Assembly: GCF_028198145.1 (NCBI RefSeq)
Contig: NZ_CP116338.1
Span: 186,001-250,000, forward strand
Direction: 5' to 3'
Length of the DNA: 64,000 bases
Source: Microbacterium sp. nov. GSS16
GTDB lineage: Bacteria > Actinomycetota > Actinomycetes > Actinomycetales > Microbacteriaceae
Part shown: positions 44,337 through 52,473 of the stretch, in pieces
Position numbering within the stretch: the first letter of the stretch is position 1
Layout of the letters: every line of letters starts with the position of its first letter
Position numbers and translations under genes: made by a program
The notes under the pieces: model-generated
What the model was told of the DNA's origin: nothing
The model's database searches: none
Seen by the model: only the letters and a program-made list of their open reading frames with translations

Positions 44337-45791
44337 GTGGAGCTTCGCGATTACGTCCGCATCCTGCACAAGAACTGGATCCTCCTGGTGGTCCTGCTGC
44401 TCGTGGGGCTTGCCGGCGGTGCCGGATATGCACTGATGCAGGCACCCAAGTACACGGCCTCAACGCAGCTGTACGTGTCCGTGCGCACAGAAGGCGCCGC
44501 GACCGGCGACCTCGTGCAGGGCACCACCTTCGCCCGGCAGATGGTGACCAGCTACGTCGACGTCGTCGACACCGCACTCGTGCTCGAGCCCGTGATCGAG
44601 GACCTGGGTCTCGACCTCACGGTCGCGCAGCTGGCCGAACGGGTCTCGGCGAGCACGCCTCTGAATACCGTGCTGATCGACATCGCCGTCACCGAGGGCG
44701 ATCGAGACGAGGCGGCCGTGATCGCCAACGCAATCGCCGAGAGCTTCGGCAGCGTTGTGCAGGGCACCCTCGAGCAGCCCACCGGCGCGGAGGCGAGCAG
44801 CCCGGTCACCATAACGATCACCGAGCCTGCGGTCGCGCCCGTCGAGCCGACCAGCCCGAACGTGCGCATGCTCATCCTGCTCGGCGGTCTGCTCGGCTTG
44901 GCGCTCGGCGTCGGACTCGCCATGTTGCGTACGGTGCTCGACAACCGCATCCACACGCTGCATGACCTGGAAGACATCACCGATCGTCCGATGCTCGGCG
45001 GCATCGCGTTCGACCCGGATGCGCAGAAGCGCCCGCTCATCGTGCACGCCGACCCGCGCAGCCCGCGCTCGGAATCGTTCCGCACGCTGCGCACCAACCT
45101 GCAGTTCCTTGACGTCGAAGGCGGCGCACGCACCTTCGTCGTCTCGAGCGCCGGGCCGGGCGAGGGCAAGTCGACGACCACCGCCAACCTCGCGATCGCG
45201 CTCGCCGAGACCGGCGCGCGCGTCGCTCTGATCGACGGCGACCTGCGTCTGCCGCGCATGGCCGACTACATGGGCCTCGAGGGCGGCGTCGGCCTCACCG
45301 ACGTGCTCATCGGCCGCATGGATGTCGCCGATGCGCTGCAGAAGTGGGGAACGAATGAACTGTACGTGCTGACGAGCGGACGCGTTCCCCCGAACCCCAG
45401 CGAGCTGCTGGGCTCAGCCGCGATGAGCCAGGTGCTCGATCCTCTCGGCGAGTACTTCGACTACGTACTCATCGACGCTCCCCCGTTGCTGCTCGTGACC
45501 GACGCCGCCGTGCTGGGCAAGAAGACGCGTGGAGTGATCCTCGTGGCGGCATCCGGCAAGACGAAGAAGCAGGAGCTCACGGGCGCGGTGCGCAGTCTCG
45601 CCACCGCCGGCGTGGAGCTGCTGGGCACCGTCGTGACCATGCTGCCGACGAAGGGACCCGACAGCTACGGCTACGGCGCGTACACCTATGGTGCGACGCA
45701 TGTCGTCGACCAGGCGAAGCCGACGCTGAGCAAGAAGCAGGCGAAGCCGAAGCGGCGGGCGCGGGCGAAAGCCGGGGCAGGGGCGCGCTGA
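44337..45791 (+). CDS. Wzz-BY-kinase fusion (polysaccharide tyrosine autokinase) 2
   Basis: A 484-residue paralogue of the preceding gene along its whole length: Wzz domain (MELRDYVRILHKNWILLVVLL), helix at about 175-195, Walker A SAGPGEGKSTTTAN, Walker A' LIDGDLRLPR, Walker B VLIDAPPLL. Its tyrosine cluster is SYGYGAYTYGATH, followed by an extra Lys/Arg-rich tail of 30 residues absent from copy 1. The GTG start has AAGGAGAAC upstream; a CTGGGGA box stands at 44307. Confidence 0.95.
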   Translation: MELRDYVRILHKNWILLVVLLLVGLAGGAGYALMQAPKYTASTQLYVSVRTEGAATGDLVQGTTFARQMVTSYVDVVDTALVLEPVIEDLGLDLTVAQLAERVSASTPLNTVLIDIAVTEGDRDEAAVIANAIAESFGSVVQGTLEQPTGAEASSPVTITITEPAVAPVEPTSPNVRMLILLGGLLGLALGVGLAMLRTVLDNRIHTLHDLEDITDRPMLGGIAFDPDAQKRPLIVHADPRSPRSESFRTLRTNLQFLDVEGGARTFVVSSAGPGEGKSTTTANLAIALAETGARVALIDGDLRLPRMADYMGLEGGVGLTDVLIGRMDVADALQKWGTNELYVLTSGRVPPNPSELLGSAAMSQVLDPLGEYFDYVLIDAPPLLLVTDAAVLGKKTRGVILVAASGKTKKQELTGAVRSLATAGVELLGTVVTMLPTKGPDSYGYGAYTYGATHVVDQAKPTLSKKQAKPKRRARAKAGAGAR

Positions 45792-45846
45792 ACAGGCGTC
45801 ACGGCACGAGCCCCGCGAGCGCGACCTACCTTCGAGCACGACCTCT

Positions 45847-45852
45847 TAGACT
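45847..45852 (+). promoter_or_regulatory. Probable -10 of a leaderless vanZ-like gene
   Basis: TAGACT is followed by seven bases and then ATG 45860. The pattern matches those before csrA, acpS and galE. Confidence 0.4.
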
Positions 45853-45859
45853 CGGGCGC

Positions 45860-46327
45860 ATGTCCAGCCCGCCAGTGTCGCCTCTGACGATCCTCGCTCG
45901 CGTGCTGCTTGTTCCCTACACAATCGCGCTGGCTCTGATCGTCTGGCTGCCGGCGACCGCAGCGTCGAAGGTCACCGGCGTTGTATTCCGAGTCGCCCGG
46001 TTTGTGAGCGCACACACCGACATCTCACTGACGACCAGTTACGCAGTGTTCGAGTTTGTCGCGAACATCGCCCTGTTCGTGCCGCTCGGCCTGCTTCTCG
46101 TCGCCGCCTATCCCCGCGCGAACGCCTGGGTCGTGCTACTGATCGGATACTCGGCCAGTGCGACGATCGAGCTGGTGCAGACTCTGCTGCCCAGCCGGTA
46201 CCCGACTCTTTCCGACGTGATCGCGAATGCGCTCGGCACCGCGATCGGATGCCTCATCGCGCGTGTGTTCGTTCGACGCGAGACAATCTGGCGAAATAGT
46301 GATTGCGTTACGCGCGTAACCCGGTAG
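45860..46327 (+). CDS. VanZ-like membrane protein
   Basis: A 155-residue protein with about four helices. The VanZ-family core is VFEFVANIALFVPLGLLLVAAYPRA and IELVQTLLPSRYPTLSDVIANALGTAIGCLIAR. Family function is unclear outside VanZ teicoplanin resistance; such genes are common next to actinobacterial polysaccharide loci. This is the intact relative of the pseudogene at 28707, and the two bracket locus 1. Its last codons contain a perfect 14-base palindrome. Confidence 0.88.
   Translation: MSSPPVSPLTILARVLLVPYTIALALIVWLPATAASKVTGVVFRVARFVSAHTDISLTTSYAVFEFVANIALFVPLGLLLVAAYPRANAWVVLLIGYSASATIELVQTLLPSRYPTLSDVIANALGTAIGCLIARVFVRRETIWRNSDCVTRVTR
46307..46320. promoter_or_regulatory. Perfect palindrome, possible operator, before the locus 2 leader
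   Basis: GTTACGCGCGTAAC is fully self-complementary and lies inside the end of the vanZ-like gene. TAGACT, a good -10 hexamer, begins four bases after it (46325), so a protein bound here would cover the -35 region of a promoter for the leader. Regulator unknown. Confidence 0.45.
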
Positions 46328-46376
46328 ACTGCAGACGCGGCATGGGAACCGCAAGTGGGTGGGGATCCACTTTCAA

Positions 46377-46394
46377 CTGGGGATGATCTGGGGA
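46377..46394 (+). promoter_or_regulatory. Two CTGGGGA boxes before a 40-codon ORF
   Basis: CTGGGGA occurs at 46377-46383 and 46388-46394, directly before ATG 46399. The same paired arrangement recurs at 47041 and 47054 before ATG 47065. The second box may serve as ribosome site. Confidence 0.5.
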
Positions 46395-46398
46395 GATC

Positions 46399-46521
46399 AT
46401 GGGGACGCTGAACGTCGGCTGCGCCGCCCGAGATATCGACCGTCGAGTCGAGCATCCGGGAATGCGTGCGCCTTTCGCACGTCCCTACCCCACGCTCCGC
46501 GCCCCGCCTGACACCGGCTGA
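46399..46521 (+). CDS. Small ORF in the locus 2 leader (40 codons)
   Basis: A 40-residue reading frame beginning MGTLNVGCAARDI, after GGGGAGATC. It contains PGMRAPFARPYPTLRAPP. I know no family. Its start context (paired CTGGGGA boxes) matches the leader ORF at 47065. It may be a leader peptide rather than a working protein. Confidence 0.35.
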   Translation: MGTLNVGCAARDIDRRVEHPGMRAPFARPYPTLRAPPDTG

Positions 46522-46567
46522 CACAGCCCGCACAGTCCACGGGTGCCGCTGGGGAGCGTCACCCGTA

Positions 46568-46609
46568 CCGCGACCAAGGTCGCGGAGCAGCGCCGGCCCG
46601 TCGGCGCTG
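46568..46609. other. Two tandem hairpins in the locus 2 leader
   Basis: CCGCGA/TCGCGG (46568-46585, loop CCAAGG) is followed by CAGCGCCG/CGGCGCTG (46588-46609, loop GCCCGT). Both stems are perfect. They could form an attenuator or protect the RNA. Confidence 0.5.
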
Positions 46610-46649
46610 TGTCGAGCATGCTGTCTGCGGCGGTGAGCTCCGAGGAAAT

Positions 46650-46937
46650 CTGGGGAGAATGTCGCACTGGGGTATGCGAACATCAGCGGCTCGCAGCGCC
46701 GCGTTCCCGGCTCAGCCGAGCCGGGAACGCCGCCGACCCGCAGCGGAGCAGGCGCTCGAGCCTGCGCCGAGTCACGAGCCTGCGCGCGGTGCCCGACGTC
46801 GTCGTGGCACCGCGCGCGCCAATCGCTTCGTGCTGCGCGGACGCCGCGCGACGCGCACGAAAAAAGTGCTCTCAGCCGTCTATGCAGCATCTGCACTGTG
46901 CGCTACTGTGAGCGACATCCGAACTGCAGGACAGTGA
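46650..46937 (+). CDS. Small basic ORF starting MSHWGMR (ATG at 46659)
   Basis: The frame 46659-46937 codes 92 residues, very Arg-rich (RSRERRRPAAEQ, ARGARRRRG, LRGRRATRTKK) with a hydrophobic end. CTGGGGA at 46650 stands just upstream. Its first seven codons are identical to those of the leader ORF at 47065. A strong hairpin (46701-46730) lies within it. It may be a real small protein or a leader; I recognise no family. Confidence 0.35.
   Translation: MGRMSHWGMRTSAARSAAFPAQPSRERRRPAAEQALEPAPSHEPARGARRRRGTARANRFVLRGRRATRTKKVLSAVYAASALCATVSDIRTAGQ
46658..46678 (+). repeat. 21-base direct repeat, copy 1
   Basis: Identical to 47064-47084. It spans the start codon of the 46659 ORF and codes MSHWGMR. 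Confidence 0.9.
46701..46730. terminator. Strong hairpin inside the leader (attenuator or terminator)
   Basis: GCGTTCCCGGCTC and GAGCCGGGAACGC form a perfect 13-bp stem with loop AGCC. There is no U-tract directly after it, so intrinsic termination is uncertain; an attenuator coupled to translation of the ORF starting at 46659 is possible. Confidence 0.5.
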
Positions 46938-47040
46938 ACATCGTCTGGGGCGATGAACACAGCGTGATGTGGGATCACGTGTTCTACGACGTCACAAGGG
47001 GTTGTGATGACGGATGCCCGTGTGCGCTCGCACACGGTTA

Positions 47041-47060
47041 CTGGGGAATGAAACTGGGGA
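47041..47060 (+). promoter_or_regulatory. Second pair of CTGGGGA boxes
   Basis: CTGGGGA at 47041-47047 and 47054-47060, four bases before ATG 47065. The arrangement copies 46377-46394. Confidence 0.5.
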
Positions 47061-47063
47061 AGC

Positions 47064-47084
47064 AATGTCGCACTGGGGTATGCG
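47064..47084 (+). repeat. 21-base direct repeat, copy 2
   Basis: Identical to 46658-46678; again covers an ATG and codes MSHWGMR. Confidence 0.9.
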
Positions 47085-47115
47085 TGCATGCATTGCTCGG
47101 GGTGCACGGACATGA
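47065..47115 (+). CDS. Leader peptide of 16 residues before the priming transferase
   Basis: ATG 47065 opens MSHWGMRACIARGART and stops at TGA 47113-47115, overlapping ATG 47112 of the next gene (ATGA). Paired CTGGGGA boxes give it a ribosome site, while the next gene has none, so its translation probably feeds that of the transferase. The shared MSHWGMR start with the ORF at 46659 argues that the peptide is under selection. Confidence 0.5.
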   Translation: MSHWGMRACIARGART

Positions 47116-48644
47116 CGTCCGTGGAGAACGCCCTGAGCTACACGCGAGAAGAAGCGGTCGTCGTCTCGACGCCGATTCCTCGCGTTCGGGTCGAGACGAG
47201 CACCGCGGCCATGCCGCGCGTCTCGCCGTCGCTGGAGCATCGTCTGCAATGGGAACGGGCGTACCGCGTCCGCCTCGGAGCGACCGATGCCGCCGTGATC
47301 GTGATCGCCGCAGGCATCACGGCCGGCACCCAGCTCCAACTGGGTGAACCGCCCGCGCATGTCGTGTTGCGTGGTGCGCTCATCGCAGTGGCGTGGTTCG
47401 CCATGCTGCTGGTGATGCGCACCCCGCACGCGGCGCTGTTCCGCACGAGCGCAGAGGAGTACCGCGGCATCGCGCATGCCTCGGGGCTCGCGATCGGCCT
47501 GGTGGCCGTCGCAGCCGTGCTCTTCGACTGGGACTCGATGCGACTCACCGTGCTCATCACCCTCCCCTGCGGGCTGCCCGGCCTGCTGATGAGTCGGTGG
47601 GCGTGGCGGCGCTGGCTTCGCAGCCAGCGCCGCCATGGCCGACTCACTTCGCGCACCCTCGTCGTCGGCAACCGCGACGAGGTGGAGTACGTCGCCTCGG
47701 TGCTCGCACCGCTGGGCACAGCCGCCGGCTACCAGGTGGTGGGCGCCACGCTGCTCGACGAGAACGCTCGCGAGCTGAGCTTCGGCGGCGCCCCCGTTCC
47801 CGTGCTGGGCAACCTCAACACCGTCGCGCAGGTCGCCTCAGACCTGAGCGCCGACACGATCATCGTCGCCGGACGCCCCGAACGGGACCCCGACTTCGTC
47901 AAGCGCCTGGGCTGGCAGCTCGAGGGAACTGCGGCCGAGCTGGTGCTCTCGAACCGGCTCGCCGATGTCGCCGGCCCGCGACTGTCGTTCGCCCCGGTCG
48001 ACGGGCTGCCTCTCATCAAGATGCAGATCCCGACCTACGAGGGTGGCAGGCATGCGCTCAAGCGGGTGCTCGACATCGTGGTCGCCGCTTTCGCGCTCGT
48101 GCCGATCGTCGTCATCACGCCGCTGCTCGCTCTGCTGATCAAGATCGACTCGCCCGGTCCGGTGTTCTTCTTCCAGGAGCGCGTCGGCCGCGACGGCCGG
48201 CGGTTCCAGATGGTGAAGTTCCGCTCGATGCATCCGGATGCCGAGGCGAAGCTCGCCGCGCTGAAGGCCGCGAACGAGGGCTCCGGCCTGCTCTTCAAGA
48301 TGAAGAACGACCCGCGTGTCACCCGCGTGGGCCGGGTGCTGCGCAAGCTCTCGCTCGACGAGCTTCCGCAGTTCTGGAACGTGCTCGCCGGCGACATGAG
48401 CGTCGTCGGTCCCCGCCCGCCACTGCCGAGCGAAGTCGGCGACTATGACGGCACGATCTCGCGCCGGCTCTACATCAAGCCCGGTATCACCGGCCTGTGG
48501 CAGGTCTCGGGCCGCAGCGACCTCAGCTGGGACGAGAGCATCCGCCTCGACCTTCGCTACGTCGAGAACTGGTCGGTGATCACCGATCTGCAGATCATGT
48601 GGCGCACGGCCCGCGTGATGTTCGGATCGAAGGGGGCGTACTGA
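47112..48644 (+). CDS. Polyprenyl glycosylphosphotransferase (priming), locus 2
   Basis: A 510-residue paralogue of the enzyme at 39957. N-terminal helices and TLVVGNRDEVEYVASVL in the middle precede the catalytic domain: HALKRVLDIVVAAFALVPIVVITPLLALLIKIDSPGP, FFFQERVGRDGRRFQMVKFRSM, KLSLDELPQFWNVLAGDMSVVGPRPPL, KPGITGLWQVSGRSDLSWDESIRLD. It adds sugar-1-phosphate to undecaprenyl phosphate. ATG 47112 overlaps the leader peptide stop; no separate ribosome site is seen. It stops one base into the next gene. Confidence 0.94.
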   Translation: MTSVENALSYTREEAVVVSTPIPRVRVETSTAAMPRVSPSLEHRLQWERAYRVRLGATDAAVIVIAAGITAGTQLQLGEPPAHVVLRGALIAVAWFAMLLVMRTPHAALFRTSAEEYRGIAHASGLAIGLVAVAAVLFDWDSMRLTVLITLPCGLPGLLMSRWAWRRWLRSQRRHGRLTSRTLVVGNRDEVEYVASVLAPLGTAAGYQVVGATLLDENARELSFGGAPVPVLGNLNTVAQVASDLSADTIIVAGRPERDPDFVKRLGWQLEGTAAELVLSNRLADVAGPRLSFAPVDGLPLIKMQIPTYEGGRHALKRVLDIVVAAFALVPIVVITPLLALLIKIDSPGPVFFFQERVGRDGRRFQMVKFRSMHPDAEAKLAALKAANEGSGLLFKMKNDPRVTRVGRVLRKLSLDELPQFWNVLAGDMSVVGPRPPLPSEVGDYDGTISRRLYIKPGITGLWQVSGRSDLSWDESIRLDLRYVENWSVITDLQIMWRTARVMFGSKGAY

Positions 48645-49465
48645 TGACTCTCATCGACCGCGTCAGCGGATCCGTCGTCGGATCGCTGATCACCGGCATC
48701 CCCTACATCGACATCGACGGCACACCGGTGCACATCGTCGACGACGAAGATGCCCGTGGCATCATCGCCGATGCAGCGAGCCACCTCAGCACCCGCCCGC
48801 TCGCGGTGGTGTCGATCAACCTCGACCATGTGCATCATTTCGGTCTGTCGCAGTTGCGCGCACGCCACCTGGATGCTGAACCCGTCTCACCTGAGCTGGA
48901 GTGGCTGAACCTCATCGACGGTGCGCCGATCGCCGCACATGTCCGGCGCATCAGCGGAGTGCCGTGCCCGAAGCTCTCGGGCAGTGACCTCATCGGTCCG
49001 GTGCTCGACGATGCCGCCGATGCGCGGCTCTCGGTCGGGGTGATCGGCGGGATGCCCGAGGTGACGGATGCGCTTCAGCGTCGCCTCGACGTCGACTGGC
49101 CGCAGCTGCGCTTCGCCGGGCACTGGACGCCCAGTCGCGAAGAGCTCGCCTCACCCGTCGAGTCGATGCGGATTGCCGCCGAGATGCGTCGAGCCGGCGT
49201 CGATGTCGTACTCGTCTGCCTGGGCAAGCCGCGACAGGAGCAGTGGATCGCCCGGTACGGGGCCGCCACCGGGGCCGGCGCCCTGCTCGCCTTCGGAGCC
49301 GTCGTCGACTTCCTCGCCGGGCGCGTCTCGCGCGCCCCGTCGTGGATCTCGGATGCCGGCATGGAGTGGGCCTGGCGGCTCATGCTCGAACCGAAGCGAC
49401 TCGCCCGGCGCTACCTCATCGAGGGGCCGCCGGCCTACCTCGCCGTGCGCCGATCCGCCGCCTAG
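48644..49465 (+). CDS. WecG/TagA/CpsF family glycosyltransferase
   Basis: A 273-residue GT26 enzyme, which usually adds the second sugar (for example N-acetylmannosamine or its uronic acid) to the lipid-linked primer. Conserved marks are VVSINLDHVHHF, LEWLNLIDGAPI (catalytic Asp region), VGVIGGMPEVTDALQ and VDVVLVCLGKPRQEQWIARYGA, followed by LLAFGAVVDFLAGRVSRAPSWISDAGMEWAWRL. ATG overlaps the preceding stop by one base (TGATG), so it acts directly after the priming step. It ends four bases into the convergent VanZ-like gene. Confidence 0.94.
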   Translation: MTLIDRVSGSVVGSLITGIPYIDIDGTPVHIVDDEDARGIIADAASHLSTRPLAVVSINLDHVHHFGLSQLRARHLDAEPVSPELEWLNLIDGAPIAAHVRRISGVPCPKLSGSDLIGPVLDDAADARLSVGVIGGMPEVTDALQRRLDVDWPQLRFAGHWTPSREELASPVESMRIAAEMRRAGVDVVLVCLGKPRQEQWIARYGAATGAGALLAFGAVVDFLAGRVSRAPSWISDAGMEWAWRLMLEPKRLARRYLIEGPPAYLAVRRSAA

Positions 49466-49905
49466 TCGGAGCGAGCGGTCTCAGCGGAGCGATCACCGTG
49501 CAGGCGACTACTCCTCTTCATCAGCATCCACGCCACTGCCGCACCGATCACGGCACCAGCCGAATTGGCCGCGATATCGCGAACACTCGACAGCCGATCC
49601 GACAGCTGCAGCTGCAGCAGCTCGGCGACGAACGACACGGTCACTGAGAGCAGCACCGAAACCCAGGCGCGACGCAGCAGAAGCGCAAGCAGAAAGCCCA
49701 ACGGAATGAACAGCACCACATTCGCCGGCACCTCGATCCACCCCTGGCGGAAGTCCTCGACGCCGAGATCATGCTGCACCCACGCCACCAGCGCGCCGAG
49801 AATGCGTCCGGGCCCGATCGGCGAGAGCAGCAGCGCACCGGCGGCGAGCAGGTATGCGGCCAGCGCCCAGGCTGCCCACCGCGGGCGGGGCTCGGGCGTC
49901 GGCAT
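49462..49905 (-). CDS. VanZ-like membrane protein
   Basis: A 147-residue protein with about four helices and the VanZ core IEVPANVVLFIPLGFLLALLLRR, FVAELLQLQLSDRLSSVRDIAANSAGAVIGAA. It is the third VanZ-like gene of the window and more distant from the other two. ATG 49905 precedes the first helix; the frame upstream of it is a shadow of the GT2 gene on the other strand. Convergent with the WecG-type gene, divergent from the GT2 gene 45 bases away. Confidence 0.85.
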   Translation of the reverse strand: MPTPEPRPRWAAWALAAYLLAAGALLLSPIGPGRILGALVAWVQHDLGVEDFRQGWIEVPANVVLFIPLGFLLALLLRRAWVSVLLSVTVSFVAELLQLQLSDRLSSVRDIAANSAGAVIGAAVAWMLMKRSSRLHGDRSAETARSD

Positions 49906-49950
49906 GCGACGAGTCTCGCACACGGACCGCCAGGCGAGAGAGGCGCACTC

Positions 49951-50805
49951 ATGAACCCGGTCACGACGGCGGCGGCATCCGTCATCATCCCTGCGCACAA
50001 CGAGGCGGCGGTGATCGGACGCACCCTCTCCCCCCTCGCCCGCGCCGCCGAGCGGGGCGACCTGGAACTCATCGTGGTGTGCAACGCGTGCACCGACGGC
50101 ACCGCCGGCATCGCTCGCGGCTTCGCTGGAATATCGGTCATCGAGACAGACGTCGCCTCGAAGACCCATGCCCTCAACCTCGGCGACGCGAGCGCGACGG
50201 TGTGGCCGCGCATCTACCTCGACGCGGACATCGTCGCCGACGAGCAGAGCATCCGCGAGACAGCGGCCGTTCTCCGTGCGCAGCGCTGGCAGGCCGCCCG
50301 CCCTCAGTCGCAGTTCGTCACCACCGACACCGGCCCGATCGTGCGCTCGTACTACCGAGCCCGTTCGCGGATCCCCTCTCTGCACACGGCCATGTGGGGC
50401 GCCGGGGTGTACGGGCTGTCCGAAGAGGGACACCGGCGACTCGGACGCTTCCCCGAGGTCACAGGCGACGATCTCTGGGTCGACCGACTGTTCGCCGCTC
50501 ATGAGAAGACCGTGGTGGCCACGGGGCCGGTCGCCGTGCAGGTGCCGCGCACCTTCGGCTCACTGGTGGCGATCAGCCGTCGCAACGTCAGCGGCGCGCG
50601 TGAGGATACTCCCCCATCGTCGTCGCCCGCAGCCATCGCGGCGACGACGGAACACGATCCCGGTGGAGTGCTGCGAGAGCTGTTCGGCACCGTGCGGTCA
50701 CCGCTGACTGCGCTGGATGCGCTCGTGTACATCGCCGTCGCGCTCAGCGCGCGTCTCCCCCGCCGAAGCCGACGCTGGGAGCGTGATGACACTTCTCGAC
50801 GCTGA
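49951..50805 (+). CDS. GT2 glycosyltransferase
   Basis: A 284-residue family 2 enzyme. ASVIIPAHNEAAVIGRTLSPL is the GT-A opening, with LIVVCNACTDGTA, SKTHALNLGD and the metal-binding IYLDADIVAD. EVTGDDLWVDRLFA occupies the acceptor site position. No membrane helix apart from weak hydrophobic stretches at the end. ATG 49951 has GAGAGAGGCG upstream. Its end overlaps the next GT2 gene by 20 bases. The sugar transferred is unknown. Confidence 0.9.
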   Translation: MNPVTTAAASVIIPAHNEAAVIGRTLSPLARAAERGDLELIVVCNACTDGTAGIARGFAGISVIETDVASKTHALNLGDASATVWPRIYLDADIVADEQSIRETAAVLRAQRWQAARPQSQFVTTDTGPIVRSYYRARSRIPSLHTAMWGAGVYGLSEEGHRRLGRFPEVTGDDLWVDRLFAAHEKTVVATGPVAVQVPRTFGSLVAISRRNVSGAREDTPPSSSPAAIAATTEHDPGGVLRELFGTVRSPLTALDALVYIAVALSARLPRRSRRWERDDTSRR

Positions 50806-51784
50806 CGACCAGACGGCTCGCATCGCCGCCATCATCGTCACCTACAACAGCGCAGCAACGCTCGGGTCTCTGCTCGCCTCTCTCGACGCGAGCACCGTGG
50901 GGGTGCGCGCCATCGTCGTCGACAACGGCTCCGCCGACGACACGCTCGAAGTCGCCGCAGGTGAGCCGCGCGCTCTGACCATCGCCACCGGAGCTAATCT
51001 CGGCTACTCGGGCGGCATCAACATCGGCCGATCGTACGTGCGCGCCGGCGAGCACGTCGCGATCCTCAATCCTGACCTCACCGTCGAACCCGACATGCTC
51101 GAGCGCCTTCTCGAGGTCATCGAGGCGGATCCCGAAGTCGGCATCGCGGTGCCGCAGCTGCGCCGTCTGGGCGACGGCAAGCGATACAACGGACTGCGCA
51201 GAGAGCCAAGCGTGGCGCGCGCGCTCGGCGAGTCCCTCTTCGGCGACCGGTGGACAAGTCGTCCGCGTTGGCTCGCGGAGACGATGCGGGCGGATTCTGA
51301 GTACGAGCGGCCACGCGACATCGCCTGGGGCAGCGGCGCTGCGCTGCTCATCTCGAACACCTGCAATGCCGCAATCGGCGAGTGGGACGCCGAGACCTAT
51401 TTCTTGTACGCAGAAGAGACCGACTACGCCCGTCGTGCACGCGAAGCGGGATTTCGAGTTCGGTATCAGCCCGGCGCGTGTGCCCATCACGAAGGGTCCG
51501 GCTCAGGCCAACCTGCGCCGTTGGTCGCACTCGTATCCGTCAATCGGGTGCGCTATTACGAGCGCCTGCATGGCCGCGCCAGCACCCGGCTGTTCCATCT
51601 GGCCGTGACGGCGCAGCACGCACTGCGCATGCATGACCCGCGCCACCGATACTCGCTTCCGATCGTGCTGAATCGTTCGCGCTGGAGTGAGCTTCCAGCA
51701 GGTGACCTAATCCCGGACTCAATACAGCTCCGTCGCGGCGCTGCTGTACAGTCTTCCGCCACCTTCACATCGGATGGGCCGTGA
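50786..51784 (+). CDS. GT2 glycosyltransferase (rhamnosyltransferase-like)
   Basis: A 332-residue family 2 enzyme of the WbbL type. It opens with IAAIIVTYNSAATLGSLLASL; IVVDNGSADDT, NLGYSGGINIGRS and VAILNPDLTVE (DxD position) follow; IAWGSGAALLIS and FLYAEETDYARRAREAG mark the acceptor region. Best supported start is ATG 50786, with a GTG just before. Its stop overlaps the deacetylase start by four bases. Confidence 0.9.
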   Translation: MTLLDADDQTARIAAIIVTYNSAATLGSLLASLDASTVGVRAIVVDNGSADDTLEVAAGEPRALTIATGANLGYSGGINIGRSYVRAGEHVAILNPDLTVEPDMLERLLEVIEADPEVGIAVPQLRRLGDGKRYNGLRREPSVARALGESLFGDRWTSRPRWLAETMRADSEYERPRDIAWGSGAALLISNTCNAAIGEWDAETYFLYAEETDYARRAREAGFRVRYQPGACAHHEGSGSGQPAPLVALVSVNRVRYYERLHGRASTRLFHLAVTAQHALRMHDPRHRYSLPIVLNRSRWSELPAGDLIPDSIQLRRGAAVQSSATFTSDGP

Positions 51785-52473
51785 CCGCTAAAGCCGTTTC
51801 AGCGCCGCATGTGATCACGCTCAACTTCCACGGTGTAGGCGAGCCGACGCGCTCCCTCGAACCGGGAGAGGAGCGCTTCTGGATCACTCCCGAGAACTTT
51901 CATCGCGTCCTCGACGTGGCTATCGCCCATAAGCGCTACGTGGAGTTCACGTTCGACGATGGCAACGAATCCGATCACCGCATAGGTCTGCCCGCCCTGC
52001 TCGCGAGGCAAGCCAGGGCCCGCTTCTTCGTCATCACGGATCGCATCGGCATGCCGGGCTCACTGAGCTCGACGCAGATGCTCGACCTGGCCGAGTCTGG
52101 AATGGGCATCGGCACGCATGGTGCCAGTCACCGGCCCTGGACCGAGCTCGCCCGAACCGGCGAGCTTCGGCGTGAGTTGATCGAATCCAGTCAGACTCTG
52201 CAGCAGATCGTAGGGCGGCCGACGCGGCACGCCGCGTTACCGCATGGACTGTACGACAGGGCGGTGCTCGACGAGCTGCGTGTACATGACTTCTTGCGGG
52301 TCTACACACTCGACGAGGGCTGGTCGCGCGCGCGTCCGTGGCTGCGCAACAGGTACTCCATCCTTCGCACCGACACTGCAGACAGCATCCGCCGCCTGCT
52401 CGACTCCCCCAACCGGGCAGCCGGCTTGTGGCCGCTGCGTCCAATCAGGCAGGCGGTGAAGAAGTGGCGATGA
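51781..52473 (+). CDS. Polysaccharide deacetylase (NodB-like)
   Basis: A 230-residue protein with the NodB fold. Motif 1 is FTFDDGN (catalytic base and metal Asp), motif 2 GIGTHGASHRPW (the two metal-binding His), and motif 3 the RHAALPHGLYDR region. No signal peptide is visible, so it may act on lipid-linked sugars or nucleotide sugars inside the cell, or its export signal is missed. The GTG start lies in the preceding stop (GTGA), which ties it to the GT2 gene. Confidence 0.9.
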   Translation: MTAKAVSAPHVITLNFHGVGEPTRSLEPGEERFWITPENFHRVLDVAIAHKRYVEFTFDDGNESDHRIGLPALLARQARARFFVITDRIGMPGSLSSTQMLDLAESGMGIGTHGASHRPWTELARTGELRRELIESSQTLQQIVGRPTRHAALPHGLYDRAVLDELRVHDFLRVYTLDEGWSRARPWLRNRYSILRTDTADSIRRLLDSPNRAAGLWPLRPIRQAVKKWR

